From Isotricha intestinalis (lineage: Eukaryota > Ciliophora > Litostomatea > Vestibuliferida > Isotrichidae): a stretch of 28,491 bases of DNA. The position numbers were made by a program, and so were the translations under genes. Location of the stretch: NCBI GenBank assembly GCA_023807065.1, contig JAJJLU010003839.1, positions 1-28,491 of the forward strand, read 5' to 3'. Below the pieces are notes generated by a model. The model worked only from the letters and a program-made list of their open reading frames with translations. It was not told the origin of the DNA and made no database searches. Shown piece after piece: positions 9,401 to 17,981 of the stretch. Each line of letters starts with the position of its first letter. Within the stretch, counting starts at the first letter, position 1.

Positions 9401-11151
9401 ATTTAATTTTTACAAAAACAAGAGATACATTAACAATAAGTGAATGTTATGGAACTTTAATGAAAAGATTAAAATTAAATTCTTTAACAAATGCCACAAT
9501 AATATTAAAGACAAAAATGGAACCAGTGATAAAATTAATAAATAAAAGAATTAAAAAGGGAAAACATTATAATTTGCCTCCAGGATTTAAAATAAAAGAA
9601 AAAACTAAAATAGTATATCAAAATAGATTATCACCTCATTTAATTAAATATATAGGAGAAGGTAAATTTATTTGTTATCAAATATTAGAAGATATAATAT
9701 TTAATGTATTAAATTCATCAATAATAGAACCTTATGTTAAAATAATAAAAACAAATGAAATTGAAATTGAAAGTGGAGAAATTCATAAATGGAGTATTGG
9801 TTTAACAAAAGCTTATGTTAGATTAAAAAAGAAATATGAAAATTATGGTATTGAATGTGCTGATTTATTAGAAGATTGTTTAGAAAAAATATGTAAAGGA
9901 AAAGATAAAAAAGGAAATTTAATTATTCCTTTAATTTATAAATGGCAAAATGATGAAAATAATAAATTATATGAAATTGAAAGATTAAAAGAAGAAAATA
10001 GAATGAAAAGAAGAGTTGAAATTAAAAAACAAATTGAAGAATATAAAAAAATTAAATTGAAAATTAAAAAAGAAAGAGAAGAAAATAAAGAAAAAGAAAG
10101 AATTAAAAGATTAAAACAATTAAATGCTTCTTTTGAAAAAATAAAAGAAAATGATAAAAAAAAAGCTAAATTAGTTCAAGAAAGAAAAAAAAAATTAGAA
10201 GAAGAAAATAAAAATAAATTATTAAAAGAAGAAGAAGAAAAGAAGAAAAAAGAAGAAGAAAAAGAAAAAAAAAGAATTGAATTTTTTAATCAACAACAAA
10301 GAAAATTAAAAGAACAATTTAAAATGATAAAAGATAAAAGAGAAGAAAATAATAAAAATATATATAATATGCAACCAAGTGTTCAATTAAATTCAATTAA
10401 ATCAAATTCAAATTATTTAAAAAAAGATAAAAATTATATTGAATTTGAAAAAGATTTAAATTCAACAATGAAAAATTTATTAGAAAGAGAAGATATAAAA
10501 GAAGTAATAAATAAATATAAAAAACATTTAACTTTAATATATGATATATATAGTAAAATTGGTTATAATAAAATTTCTTTTTATAGTAATGAAGCAATGC
10601 GTTTAAATGAATTTAAAGAATTTTTAACAAATTTTACTGTTTTAGGATTATTAATCACAACTGATCAAATGATTTATATATATAATAAAATTACTCAAGG
10701 ATTCCAAAAAGAAGATAATAATTTTTATTTTAGTTTTGACGATTTTATTTTGTCAATTGGATATTTATCTATTATTACTAAATTTTCTGAAAGAACTAGA
10801 AAATTATTACCTGCAGATATTGATAATTGTAATTCTGAAAATTTAGAACATTTTTTTAATTATATTGGACTTAAATTACCTTTTAATAAATTAGAATTAG
10901 AAAATTTTATTAATAATAGAAGAGCTATGAATTTTAAAACTTTATTTGATTTACAAAAAGAAATTAAAAAAGAAAAAGTAGGTGAATATAAGAATTCAGA
11001 CAACACAAAAAATAATGATAAAAATGAAAAAAATCAAAAAGATCAAAAGAATGATAATGTTGAAAAGAAAAAAGAAAATGAAAGTGAAAATGAAAAAGAA
11101 AAAGAAAATGAAAAAGAAAATGAGAAAGAAAATGAAAATAATAATAAGTAA
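6445..11151 (+). CDS. Very large helical-repeat, coiled-coil and EF-hand-like protein (1568 aa)
   Basis: A single uninterrupted frame of 1568 codons; I do not recognise the family with certainty. Residues 1-650 are leucine- and isoleucine-rich paired helices resembling ARM/HEAT repeats (for example YRKNYNANSNCLLGLLWIYP near 640). A charged coiled coil follows at about 680-760. Residues about 918-1000 (FRNYSNEIRQTITKSNFLKLL..ELTYEEYHTLLIQLSYLIF) look like a helix-loop-helix or EF-hand-like module. A conserved-looking block at about 1040-1140 contains NLPPGFKIKEKTK and HLIKYIGEGKF. A Lys/Glu-rich coiled coil spans about 1170-1300, a second EF-hand-like region about 1340-1510, and a Glu-Asn-Lys repeat tail 1516-1568. 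This architecture is typical of axonemal or basal-body proteins, but that role is inferred from composition and from the ciliary neighbours. No signal peptide or membrane segment. Ends in TAA. Confidence 0.8.
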   Translation: MEVSPEIFAWLSSLDITNPFNPNNNDDQPFIFIIPEKICQLFFGGKYMDLILKNLQDSYEKLYNLDLNYIENLSKLEKIDENKDYIPNSVKFNNWHIIRDCLTNFGINYKEEIIMKLINGDKSILLEILTKIYEIINESLKFTKDTKRENSPSKTSEISKESLTIREKNEIINLKKINPSKEYIEIESPLEFFIISLCKNFYLNPRQSVALLSNNRKYLTILCNKGIKGDFEKIEKWLKDISFNMKTLIFLIKKYEDGKNISYATIGSALCSKDSNIVTECIKLLNIIQLEIGTCWNWIYQEGIESFMFAINKHNNIKENLLKVLCDFIKEDYDNFINELYKRIYNNEKIKVFEFISSILPILKNINDVFYKKMQKFIFKICLDEKEDYAFSVSILGDAIYYFFPIDESYINAILSYFGVCIQSGKNIAFSSTITQIFSLLERLGENKNKYAPKIYKRVVSFYIKNFDNEIYKEFILLNFEHFFNNHQTVPLNIFLEPFFNKVKNSNVYFSCDLIFIFKIIEHPRISSDNLIEIIEIILDVCLNNSILNTIVNLILNLIFQKKLINEVCTSDDINYLTKLFVNYIDKSLRLYNLNPNENKNLLETPYDILSENFTNVNELTLKNLKEAILEYRKNYNANSNCLLGLLWIYPDSDDILLSNEEIFKPIYEPRAIVEKRIREKQEEIDRKNFTKKTQKMLEQMKEKNLKKMKGKENIRNEMFLKENYLKKSLENQRKRISIMSGKLTGLDDNKNILKKLKDIFNKDFPLNKEIKDNNGLLESNNQKSNIENAIEKASNNLINKKVFLRSLSAVNIKNSGAINLASNYLNLNILNNTNNQNDEIKFIEKINIMTQLIYPEGTIIKMTKDNNNLYSISQKVRSNYISSEIYKNFLLPIDLKYEENRENQAINAYNNQYKKNLRFYFRNYSNEIRQTITKSNFLKLLRDCGFDKYKINLEEINISIRNIFGELLNELTYEEYHTLLIQLSYLIFTKTRDTLTISECYGTLMKRLKLNSLTNATIILKTKMEPVIKLINKRIKKGKHYNLPPGFKIKEKTKIVYQNRLSPHLIKYIGEGKFICYQILEDIIFNVLNSSIIEPYVKIIKTNEIEIESGEIHKWSIGLTKAYVRLKKKYENYGIECADLLEDCLEKICKGKDKKGNLIIPLIYKWQNDENNKLYEIERLKEENRMKRRVEIKKQIEEYKKIKLKIKKEREENKEKERIKRLKQLNASFEKIKENDKKKAKLVQERKKKLEEENKNKLLKEEEEKKKKEEEKEKKRIEFFNQQQRKLKEQFKMIKDKREENNKNIYNMQPSVQLNSIKSNSNYLKKDKNYIEFEKDLNSTMKNLLEREDIKEVINKYKKHLTLIYDIYSKIGYNKISFYSNEAMRLNEFKEFLTNFTVLGLLITTDQMIYIYNKITQGFQKEDNNFYFSFDDFILSIGYLSIITKFSERTRKLLPADIDNCNSENLEHFFNYIGLKLPFNKLELENFINNRRAMNFKTLFDLQKEIKKEKVGEYKNSDNTKNNDKNEKNQKDQKNDNVEKKKENESENEKEKENEKENEKENENNNK

Positions 11152-11767
11152 AAAGAGGATAAAGAGTTATAATATCTTTCATTTTTTGTAAATTAAATTT
11201 GTAATATTTTATAAATGCTTTTTTTTGTTTTCGAATTATTTTTATTAAAGAAAAAATATATAAGTTAATAATTTAAATTTAGTTTTTATTATTAGTTTTA
11301 TTTTAATAAATTTAAAAATTTTCAAGTAAATTTATTTATCTAATTCAACAAATTAATAATTTAATTAATTCAATTGTTATTGACTATTACTATATTATAA
11401 GATTATTGTATTTAATGGGAGATAGAAAAAATTTATAAATCAAAATTTTAAAATAATAATTTAAAATACATTATAATTAAACTATTAACAATAAAAAATA
11501 AAATTATAGTAGAAAACTACTACCTTTTATAATAAATATTAAGGAAACATCATTATAAACATAAACATTAAGACATTAAAAAGCATTAAAATAAAACAAA
11601 AAAACAGATGGAAACAAACAAACAAACAAAAAATAAAATATCATGAAAAAACAAAAAAACAAAAAAAAAACACATCATACATATAATAAACAAAACAAAA
11701 ACAAAACATTCAAAAAAATCAAAAATTCAAAAAAAATATTTTCCAATAAAAAAATGACAAATATTTA
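11152..11767. other. Convergent intergenic region, no gene seen
   Basis: This lies between the 3' ends of the 1568-aa gene and the SR-protein gene. It is A/T-only, grading to A-rich with CAAA runs toward 11600-11760, which would be the U-rich 3' flank of the minus-strand gene. A short inverted repeat (TAGTAG, AAAA, TACTA-type) sits near 11507-11522 and is too small to interpret. No coding frame is seen. Confidence 0.6.
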
Positions 11768-12439
11768 TTAATCACTTTTTTCAGAGCTTCCAGAATTTTT
11801 CCTAGAACTATTACTATCACTATCCTTACTTTCCTTACTTTCTTGAGAACTTTCTCTTTTTCTATCATTACTTTTATCTCTATCCCTATCCCTATCTCTA
11901 TCTCTATCTCTATCTTTATCTCTATCTCTATCCCTATCTCTATCTCTATCTTTATCTTTATCTTTATCTTTATCTCTATCTTTATCTTTATCTTTATCTT
12001 TATTTCGATCTCTATCTCTGTCTCTATCTCTATATCTATCTCTGTCTCTGTCTCTATCTCTGTCTCTATCACGATCTCTCTTCTTGTCACTTCTTCTATA
12101 ACTTCTACTCCTACTTCTCCTTTTTCTTCTTCTATCATCATGTCTTCTCCTACTACGTGAATTTGAACGTGAACGAGATGAGTATCTTCTACTTGATGAA
12201 TGGTGATCTCTATGACGACGATTCTTCATTCTAGCACTCCATTTAAGGGCTATTTCTAACCCGCCAACTATTTTCTTATCACATTTTCGAAGAGCTCTTT
12301 CAGCATCTTTTTCATCATCAAAATCAACAAAAGCATAATTTTGTTTTAAAGATACTTTATTTGGACCATATTTTCTGAAAAGCTCTTCCAAATCTTCTTG
12401 TTTTGTTGAATGAGAAATGTTACCTATAAATAAAGACAT
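11768..12439 (-). CDS. SR-family splicing factor (RRM + Arg/Ser/Asp-rich tail)
   Basis: A 223-residue protein. Residues 1-72 form an RNA-recognition motif. RNP2 is LFIGNI at 3-8, RNP1 is QNYAFVDF at 33-40, and a DAERALRKCDKKIVGGLEIAL helix and strand follow. The rest is an RS-type tail: Ser/Arg-rich at about 75-115, then a long run of alternating Arg-Asp and Lys-Asp dipeptides (about 118-190), then a Ser-rich end. One RRM plus an RS/RD tail is the layout of SR proteins such as SRSF3/SRSF7 or plant RSZ-type factors. These bind pre-mRNA and recruit the spliceosome in the nucleus, and the tail is normally phosphorylated by SRPK/CLK kinases. The Asp alternation mimics a permanently phosphorylated RS domain. 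I cannot name an orthologue. It fits the presence of introns in this genome. Confidence 0.88.
   Translation of the reverse strand: MSLFIGNISHSTKQEDLEELFRKYGPNKVSLKQNYAFVDFDDEKDAERALRKCDKKIVGGLEIALKWSARMKNRRHRDHHSSSRRYSSRSRSNSRSRRRHDDRRRKRRSRSRSYRRSDKKRDRDRDRDRDRDRDRYRDRDRDRDRNKDKDKDKDRDKDKDKDKDRDRDRDRDRDKDRDRDRDRDRDRDKSNDRKRESSQESKESKDSDSNSSRKNSGSSEKSD
11880..12070. repeat. Hexanucleotide-type microsatellite encoding (Arg/Lys-Asp)n
   Basis: Imperfect tandem repeats of TATCTC and TATCTT units, read on the minus strand as alternating Arg-Asp and Lys-Asp codons in the SR-protein tail. Unit variants (AGA versus AAA codons) form blocks, which suggests expansion by slippage. Length polymorphism and assembly error are both likely here. 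Confidence 0.85.
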
Positions 12440-13300
12440 TTATTATATTTTTATTTAGAATTATTTATTCATATTTTTTACATTTTTTGGATATTTTTTT
12501 TTATTTTTTGTTAATTAATTTTTTCTTTTTTTTTGGAATGATAAAATATAATAAATTATTTAAATTGATATTTATATTTTATTTTTTATAGAAGTTAAAT
12601 ATCAAATATTCGGAAAATATAAATAATCTTTTTACTTATATTTTCAAAAAGTCCCTTTAGAGAGAAATATATATATAATATTTTATAATGTTTATTTTTG
12701 GAATATCAAAATGTCCTTTTTATATATTTAATTAAAAGATAATATTTTCAAATTAATAAGTGATGAGGTGTTATCATAAAGTGAAGAATTTGGTTCAAAA
12801 ATTTAAGGAGTCTTATTATTATTTTTACTAATACCGATTTATCATTGTTTTGAATCTTATTAAATTAGGTTTTAATGAAATTTAATTAGATATATCACAG
12901 AAATATAAAATATAAGAAAAAAAGTTGTTTTTAGTCACCAAGAATATCCAAAAACTTTTTTGTAAATAAAAGTAATACTTATTTAAATTAATTGATAAAT
13001 GTCTTGAAAAAAAAAATGAAAAAAGAATTTTATCTTCATTTAAATATTTAAATTTAGTGGAAATATCTTTTATTTGAAGTAATAATTGATTGAATCCATT
13101 TAAATATATTTGAAAAAAAAATAATAAAAATTTTTATATTTTTCAAAAGCAATATTTATTACTATTTTTCCTTTTAATATAATATTTATCATACATAAAT
13201 TAAAGTTCTTTAACATATTTCTTTAAAAAATATATAATTAAATATTGAATAAAAAAAGTAAAGAAACAATACTTACACCAAAATAAAACAATTTCATATA
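12440..13300. other. Intergenic, no supportable gene
   Basis: This contains 861 bases of AT-rich sequence between two minus-strand genes. A slightly less AT-rich patch around 12755-12880 has a 22-codon ATG frame starting near 12762, but it has no recognisable product and is bounded by stops. A GTGATGA at about 12760 resembles a snoRNA C box, but I see no D box partner. I call no gene. Confidence 0.55.
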
Positions 13301-14647
13301 TTAAAAAATAATACATTCTTTCTTTAATTCTTCTTTGCTTTTTTCATAATTATTTAATTTTTCATTATCATTATTTTGAATAACATTTTCATAATTTATT
13401 TTTTCTTCAATTTTTATATTTTTATCTACTTCTTTAAAATTACTTTCTTTATTCTTTGCACTATGTTTCATAACAGCAAAATTTTTACTTCTCATTCTCG
13501 TCATATCTTTAACAATTTGATAATTAAATCCAGAATTTTTTGGAGGCATAACAACAATATTTTCAAGCATAATTCCTTCTTGAAAATCAGTATCTTCATT
13601 TGATTTTCTTTTTTCTTCAATTTTTTTTTCTTTTTTTTTTTCTTCTTTATTATTTAATTCTTTTTTTTCATTAATTAATTGTTCTTTTTCTTCTTCTTCA
13701 CTTTTTGAAGAAGAAAAAGAATTATTTTCATTCGATAAATTTCCATAAGATTTATTTAAAGGAGTTTTTAATATAAAATCATTCGGATTTATTTCTTCTT
13801 GTTCTACCATATTTTCAAGTAATAATTTTATTTCATCTAATGATGTTTTAATATAATAAAATGCCATTTCATAATTTTTTATTCTTAAATCACTTGACTT
13901 TTGAATATCATTTGTTATATTTTTTTTTTGATTTTCAGATAATGGAATATATTTCATTACATTTAAGTTATTATCTATTAACCTTTTTATTTCTTCTAAA
14001 GGCTTTTTATTTTCTTTTAAACTGTTTTCAAATTGTTTTTGAATATCTGAAATTATATTCAAAGTTTCCATTAAGTTAAATTCATTTATTTGATTTAAAG
14101 TTTCATTCGTATTTAAATCATTAATTATTTCAGTATTTGAAATATTTTTTGATTGATTTATAATTGCATTTTTTATATCTGGATTTATTTTTTTTTTATC
14201 TTCTTTTAATTCTTCAATATTTTTTTTGGAAGTGTTTTTAGAATTTTTTGTAAGTTTTTCTTCTTTTTTTTTAATTTGTAAAGAACTATTTCTTCTATGA
14301 CTAATAATAATATCATTATTTTTATTTGTTTTATCATTTTTTAAATTATTATTCTCTTTTATTTTTTTATTCTGAGCAATTGTTGATGAAGTAATTGTAG
14401 ATGAGTTTGAAGGAATATTTATTTTATTATTTTTTAAATTTTTATTCATATCTGGAACTTGAGAAATAAAAGTTTGACTATATATTTTATTTTTTGGTTT
14501 TTTAAGTTGTGGTGGATTTGAATTATCTTGTTTTTTTGTTTCTTTTATCTCTTTCTTTATATTTTTCTTTATATTTTTGCTTGATTCTTCTTTTGTTTTT
14601 TTTCCCAAATTTATTGATTTTTTTAAATGATTTTTTTGTTTTTCCAT
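13301..14647 (-). CDS. Low-complexity Lys/Asn/Glu-rich helical protein (448 aa), unknown
   Basis: Not recognised. Residues 1-185 are Lys/Asn-rich and probably disordered. Residues about 190-290 are the only ordered-looking part: amphipathic helices (TLNIISDIQKQFENSL, EEIKRLIDNNLNVMKYIPL, YEMAFYYIKTSLDEIKLLLEN) that suggest a helical bundle or coiled coil. A Ser- and Glu/Lys-rich linker follows (about 310-350). Then comes a less biased patch, GIMLENIVVMPPKNSGFNYQ (about 355-374), followed by KDMTRMRSKNFAVMKHSAKN, which could be a conserved binding motif. No signal peptide or membrane segment. The frame is complete, ATG to TAA. Composition resembles cytoskeletal or basal-body proteins, but nothing firm supports this. 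Confidence 0.7.
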   Translation of the reverse strand: MEKQKNHLKKSINLGKKTKEESSKNIKKNIKKEIKETKKQDNSNPPQLKKPKNKIYSQTFISQVPDMNKNLKNNKINIPSNSSTITSSTIAQNKKIKENNNLKNDKTNKNNDIIISHRRNSSLQIKKKEEKLTKNSKNTSKKNIEELKEDKKKINPDIKNAIINQSKNISNTEIINDLNTNETLNQINEFNLMETLNIISDIQKQFENSLKENKKPLEEIKRLIDNNLNVMKYIPLSENQKKNITNDIQKSSDLRIKNYEMAFYYIKTSLDEIKLLLENMVEQEEINPNDFILKTPLNKSYGNLSNENNSFSSSKSEEEEKEQLINEKKELNNKEEKKKEKKIEEKRKSNEDTDFQEGIMLENIVVMPPKNSGFNYQIVKDMTRMRSKNFAVMKHSAKNKESNFKEVDKNIKIEEKINYENVIQNNDNEKLNNYEKSKEELKKECIIF

Positions 14648-14945
14648 AAAATTTTTTAATTTAAAATTAAAATTATATTTATATTATTATTTAAAATTTG
14701 TTTTTATTTACTATTTATTTTAGATTTATTTATTAATTTAATTATAATTTGCTTTACTAATAATAAATTTATTTATGTTGAATCCAATAATTTTTAATTC
14801 AATATAATTTTTTATTTTAAAAGTTATTAAAATTAATTAATATTTAATAAATAATTATTTTTTCAAAAACTAAAAATCCAACAAATCATTTAATTTTATA
14901 TAAAAATATATTAAAAGAATATATACCTTAAAATATAATCATGTA

Positions 14946-15868
14946 TTATTCAACTTTAACAATTTTAAATAAGAAAGATAAATTACACTCTTTATTGTTT
15001 TTCTTTATTTCATCTTTTTTTTTGTCAAGATTTAATTGAAATACAGCCTTAATCAAATTAATTATATATGGTGAATAAATAAATTTTAAGAAACAACATT
15101 TACAAATGGTTCTAACATTTATATTATTAAAATAATTTTTTTGAATCATGATTTCAGATTTTAAATTCATTTTTAACTCAAATAAAAACCCTGCGGAACA
15201 AACTTTTTTAAACAAAAAGTTTTTTTCATAAATTAAATAAAATAAAAATTGATAACATTGTAATATATTTTCAAATCTAATATATTCATTTGAATTACCA
15301 TTTTTATTGTTACATATATCACATTCACGTTCAATTAATTCATTATTTGAATAATAATTTAAACATGTATCATATATCTTTTTAGAATCTTCTTTTATTT
15401 GTAAAAAGTCTTCTCTTTGTTTTGGAAATCTTTTTACTCTTTTTTTACGGCTAGGAACAGTTAATTTTCTAATTTTTAAACTTTTTTTTCTTGAAAATAA
15501 AACAAGTCTTCTTCTTTTTGAATAATGACGTAAATCTAAATTTTGAATTTTGTTCATAAGTAATAAGACTCTTCCTCTGTTTATATTTTTTAATTTTTGA
15601 TTCAATTCTTTTTCATTTTTTTTTTCAATTACTGTTTGTAGGGTTGTATCAGGATAATTATTTGAATATTTTTTATCATAATATTCAACATTATAATCTG
15701 ATTCTTCTTCTTTTGTTTTTTTTTGAGAATTTTCTTCTAAATCAATGTTTTTTTCTTTAGTTTGTTCCCAAGCTTTATAAAATATATTTTTTATCTTTTC
15801 CTATTAATATTTATAATATTTTAATTTACTTTAATTCTCAAATTAGAATCCAACTTTCCAGGATACAT
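14946..15868 (-). CDS. Two-exon basic protein with Cys pairs (297 aa), unknown
   Basis: The open frame of the main exon continues upstream of any ATG near 15605 for 65 more codons until an in-frame TAG, which is part of a 3' splice site (AATAG). Removing a 29-nt GT..AG segment at 15801-15829 joins it in frame to a 13-codon first exon, ATG at 15868, reading MYPGKLDSNLRIK. The protein then runs EKIKNIFYKAWEQ and onward. A strongly basic block (KRRRLVLFSRKKSLKIRK, PSRKKRVKRFPK; about 105-140) could be a nuclear or nucleic-acid-binding signal. It is followed by CDIC near 180 and CKCC near 250, possible zinc ligands, in a region rich in aromatic residues. I cannot place it in a family. A model starting at the TTG at 15605 would lose the N-terminal 78 residues. 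Confidence 0.75.
15801..15829 (-). other. 29-nt spliceosomal-type intron
   Basis: On the minus strand it begins GTAAAT and ends TATTAATAG, lies between complete codons (phase 0) and is A/T-only inside. Retaining it would introduce an in-frame TAG at its end. Both flanking exons are open and coding-like. Introns of about 15-30 nt are a hallmark of several ciliates and a few other protists, and are much shorter than typical fungal introns. Confidence 0.8.
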
Positions 15869-17181
15869 TTTTATAATCAAGTTTTTTTTTTTTATTAATT
15901 ATTTAATTATTATTGGGATTAATTTTTGACATTTTATTTCAAAGAGTTATTTATTGATTTACATTTCTTTTTATTTTTTTTTATAAAACTTATTGAATAA
16001 ATAATATAATCAAAATCGTTTATTTTAATTTTATATTTTATTTAATTCTATAAATATTATATATTAAAAAATCTCATTAATTATATATTAAAGATATATC
16101 ATATAATTTAAATAAATACAAAAAATTATTAAAAGAAAACATATAAATTCATTCCACTTCAACTTATTTACATTAATATATTATTTTAATGTTTTATCTC
16201 AATATTACCTGTACAATCTAAACTTATTTTCCAAAGTATCATTTTTTCTTATTTCTTGTTTTTGATAATGAATGTTTAATATAATATCATTCTTTAATAT
16301 AATATCATTATTTAATGTAACATCAATCTTAATCTTTATCTAATATCAGATTAAATTCTATTATTTAAATCTTTCCATAATTATAATATTCATTGTTATA
16401 ATATCAATATAATATATATTTCTCCACAAAAAAAAAGAGTTTCAAATATTTTTTCTCTTATCATAAAACATTCATAATTAATCTGATTAAAACATTTTTC
16501 AACATTATTATTATTAATACATCTATTTACAATAAATGTATTTATTTAATATAAGTATCCGAATTATAAAATTCAATTTTATCTTTATAACCCCCGTTCA
16601 TCCATGAACAGTAAAATAAGAATAATTTCTTCTATTTTTTTATAATTCTAATTTTATTACAACTTAGGAAATAATCTTATTTTACATTTTCCTATTTTTT
16701 AATTATTATAAAATAATTAACCTATTTTATAAAATACCCTTTTTTTAAAATTTGAATTTTTTGTGGTTGACTGAATCGAAAACAAAATATTTTTCCTACC
16801 AAATAAGTATTATTTAAAAATATTTCAAGCTTAAGACTTTCAAATTGGATAACACAAGAATAATCTAAATTTTTATTTATTACCATTTAATATTATTTTT
16901 CCAAAAGATACTTCTATCATTAATGAATTTATTTTATATTTGCTAATACTATTAAATTGTCTAATTAACATTATTATAGGAAAATCATAATTAACTATCA
17001 TTGTATATAAGCCGTGGTACTGATTTTTAATTAAAAAAATCAATAATCCTTTTTAATGTCATTTTTTATATAATTAATTTTATTTATTTATTAATTATTT
17101 AACTATTTATATTTCATTTATTGTTTTTTTTTATTTGTTTTTAATTTAAATCATATTCATAAAAATTAGTCTATAATATTT
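15869..17181. other. 1.3-kb gap without an intact gene
   Basis: AT-rich throughout. It includes an 18-bp tandem repeat (16275-16328) and a short GC-richer patch at about 16590-16612, containing GTTCAT-CC-ATGAAC. The minus-strand frame across this patch reads FYCSWMNGGYKDKIEFYNSD before stopping. The adjacent minus-strand segment (about 16350-16560) has further short open pieces in shifting frames. This could be a heavily decayed gene, but I recognise no family. I see no tRNA or other RNA. Confidence 0.5.
16275..16328. repeat. Three-copy 18-bp tandem repeat
   Basis: The unit TTTAATATAATATCATTC appears at 16275-16292, with one change at 16293-16310 and a diverged third copy at 16311-16328. It is non-coding. 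It is short and local, so probably simple slippage or duplication. Confidence 0.75.
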
Positions 17182-17745
17182 TTAGTCATTAAAATTATAA
17201 TTTTGATTAATATCATAAACTTTTTCTTGTTTTTGTTTTAAATATTCTTCAATACTATTTTTAAGAGCATAATTAATAATTAAATTTTCTTTTAAAAGTG
17301 GTTTCTTAGTAATAGGATCATAATTATGATTAATTAACCAGTTTTCAATAGCATCTTTTTCATAAGAAAACCCATAAGGAGTAATAACAGGTACTTTCAT
17401 AATATTTTTACTCAAAGGACAAATATAATAACTAGGAATATTATCATAATTTAATTTATTATTACCTAAAGTCATAGGAGTATAAACACAATTTAATTCA
17501 TTAATTAAATTATTATTTATTTCCTTAATATCTTCTGTCTCATTTGTTATTTCATTTTTATTTCTCTCTTTCTCTTTCTCTTTCTCTTTTTCTTTTTCTT
17601 CATTATATACTCTTGCAAGGTAACCCGCTCCTGCAGCAATTGTTAAAGGAGCTGAAATAATAAATGCAGCTCCAGTTGCAATTCCTCCTACAATTTTTTC
17701 TCCTGGAGTCAAACTTTCAAATTTTTCTTTTAATTTTTGAAACAT
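17182..17745 (-). CDS. Membrane-associated U-box E3 ubiquitin ligase-like protein (187 aa)
   Basis: Residues 106-172 form a U-box: YYICPLSKNIMKVPVITPYGFSYEKDAIENWL, then DPITKKPLL..LIINYALKNSIEEYL. The pattern (CPL, M..PV, GFSYE+.AI..WL, DP.T..PL, L..N.ALK..IE) is the canonical metal-free RING-like fold that recruits E2 enzymes. Residues 18-44 are a long Gly/Ala-rich hydrophobic stretch (IVGGIATGAAFIISAPLTIA) with a central Pro, likely a membrane hairpin. A pure Glu-Lys spacer (about 49-63, from a TTTCTC-type microsatellite) separates the two. It therefore probably ubiquitinates targets at a membrane, with the U-box in the cytosol. Small U-box proteins with an N-terminal hydrophobic segment are frequent in protists. 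Specific substrates are unknown. It is transcribed divergently from the 63-residue gene, 44 bp away. Confidence 0.88.
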   Translation of the reverse strand: MFQKLKEKFESLTPGEKIVGGIATGAAFIISAPLTIAAGAGYLARVYNEEKEKEKEKEKERNKNEITNETEDIKEINNNLINELNCVYTPMTLGNNKLNYDNIPSYYICPLSKNIMKVPVITPYGFSYEKDAIENWLINHNYDPITKKPLLKENLIINYALKNSIEEYLKQKQEKVYDINQNYNFND

Positions 17746-17789
17746 TTTTTTTTTATTATAAAGTTGAAAAATTATTATTTTAATTAAAA
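17746..17789. promoter_or_regulatory. 44-bp divergent promoter region
   Basis: Only 44 bp separate the start codons of the U-box gene (minus) and the 63-residue acylated-protein gene (plus). Both leaders must be extremely short, or the core promoters overlap the coding regions. No motif is recognised beyond A/T richness. Confidence 0.45.
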
Positions 17790-17981
17790 ATGGGCTGCTG
17801 TGGAAGTAATGAAACTAAAGAAACAAATTATAGGAAAAATACTTATGGGAATAATCAACAAAGTTACGGAGCTCCTGGGGAAACAAATCATGATCCTGAA
17901 GAAATACAAAGAAAAAGAATGGAATATTATAATAGGCCAGAAGTTAAAAATAAACAAATTATAAGAAATTTTGATTACTAA
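17790..17981 (+). CDS. Small, probably N-myristoylated/palmitoylated protein (63 aa)
   Basis: Starts MGCCGSNETKE: Gly2 with Ser6 fits the N-myristoyltransferase consensus, and Cys3/Cys4 fit palmitoylation, so the protein is expected on a membrane. The middle is Asn/Gln/Gly-rich and polar. The C-terminal half, DPEEIQRKRMEYYNRPEVKN, looks like a short amphipathic helix. GC content is higher than the surroundings and the frame ends in tandem stops (TAA TAG), both supporting a real gene. I do not recognise a family; a general resemblance to small acylated adaptor peptides is all that can be said. It diverges from a U-box protein that is itself probably membrane-bound, and a functional link is possible but unproven. 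Confidence 0.75.
   Translation: MGCCGSNETKETNYRKNTYGNNQQSYGAPGETNHDPEEIQRKRMEYYNRPEVKNKQIIRNFDY

Noticed and set aside
11719..12160. Ile-Glu and Ile-Ser repeat frames on both strands over the SR-protein tail
   Set aside because: Both are shadow frames of the hexamer repeat; only the frame with the RRM has a folded domain.
12755..12850. Possible box C/D snoRNA starting at a GTGATGA
   Set aside because: No CTGA box at a suitable distance and no terminal stem.
14946..15605. Gene start at position 15605
   Set aside because: The codon there is TTG, and the frame continues upstream into convincing coding sequence and a splice acceptor.
16590..16620. Possible tRNA or hairpin RNA at the small GC-richer patch
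   Set aside because: Only a 6-bp inverted repeat is present; no cloverleaf, no T-loop consensus.
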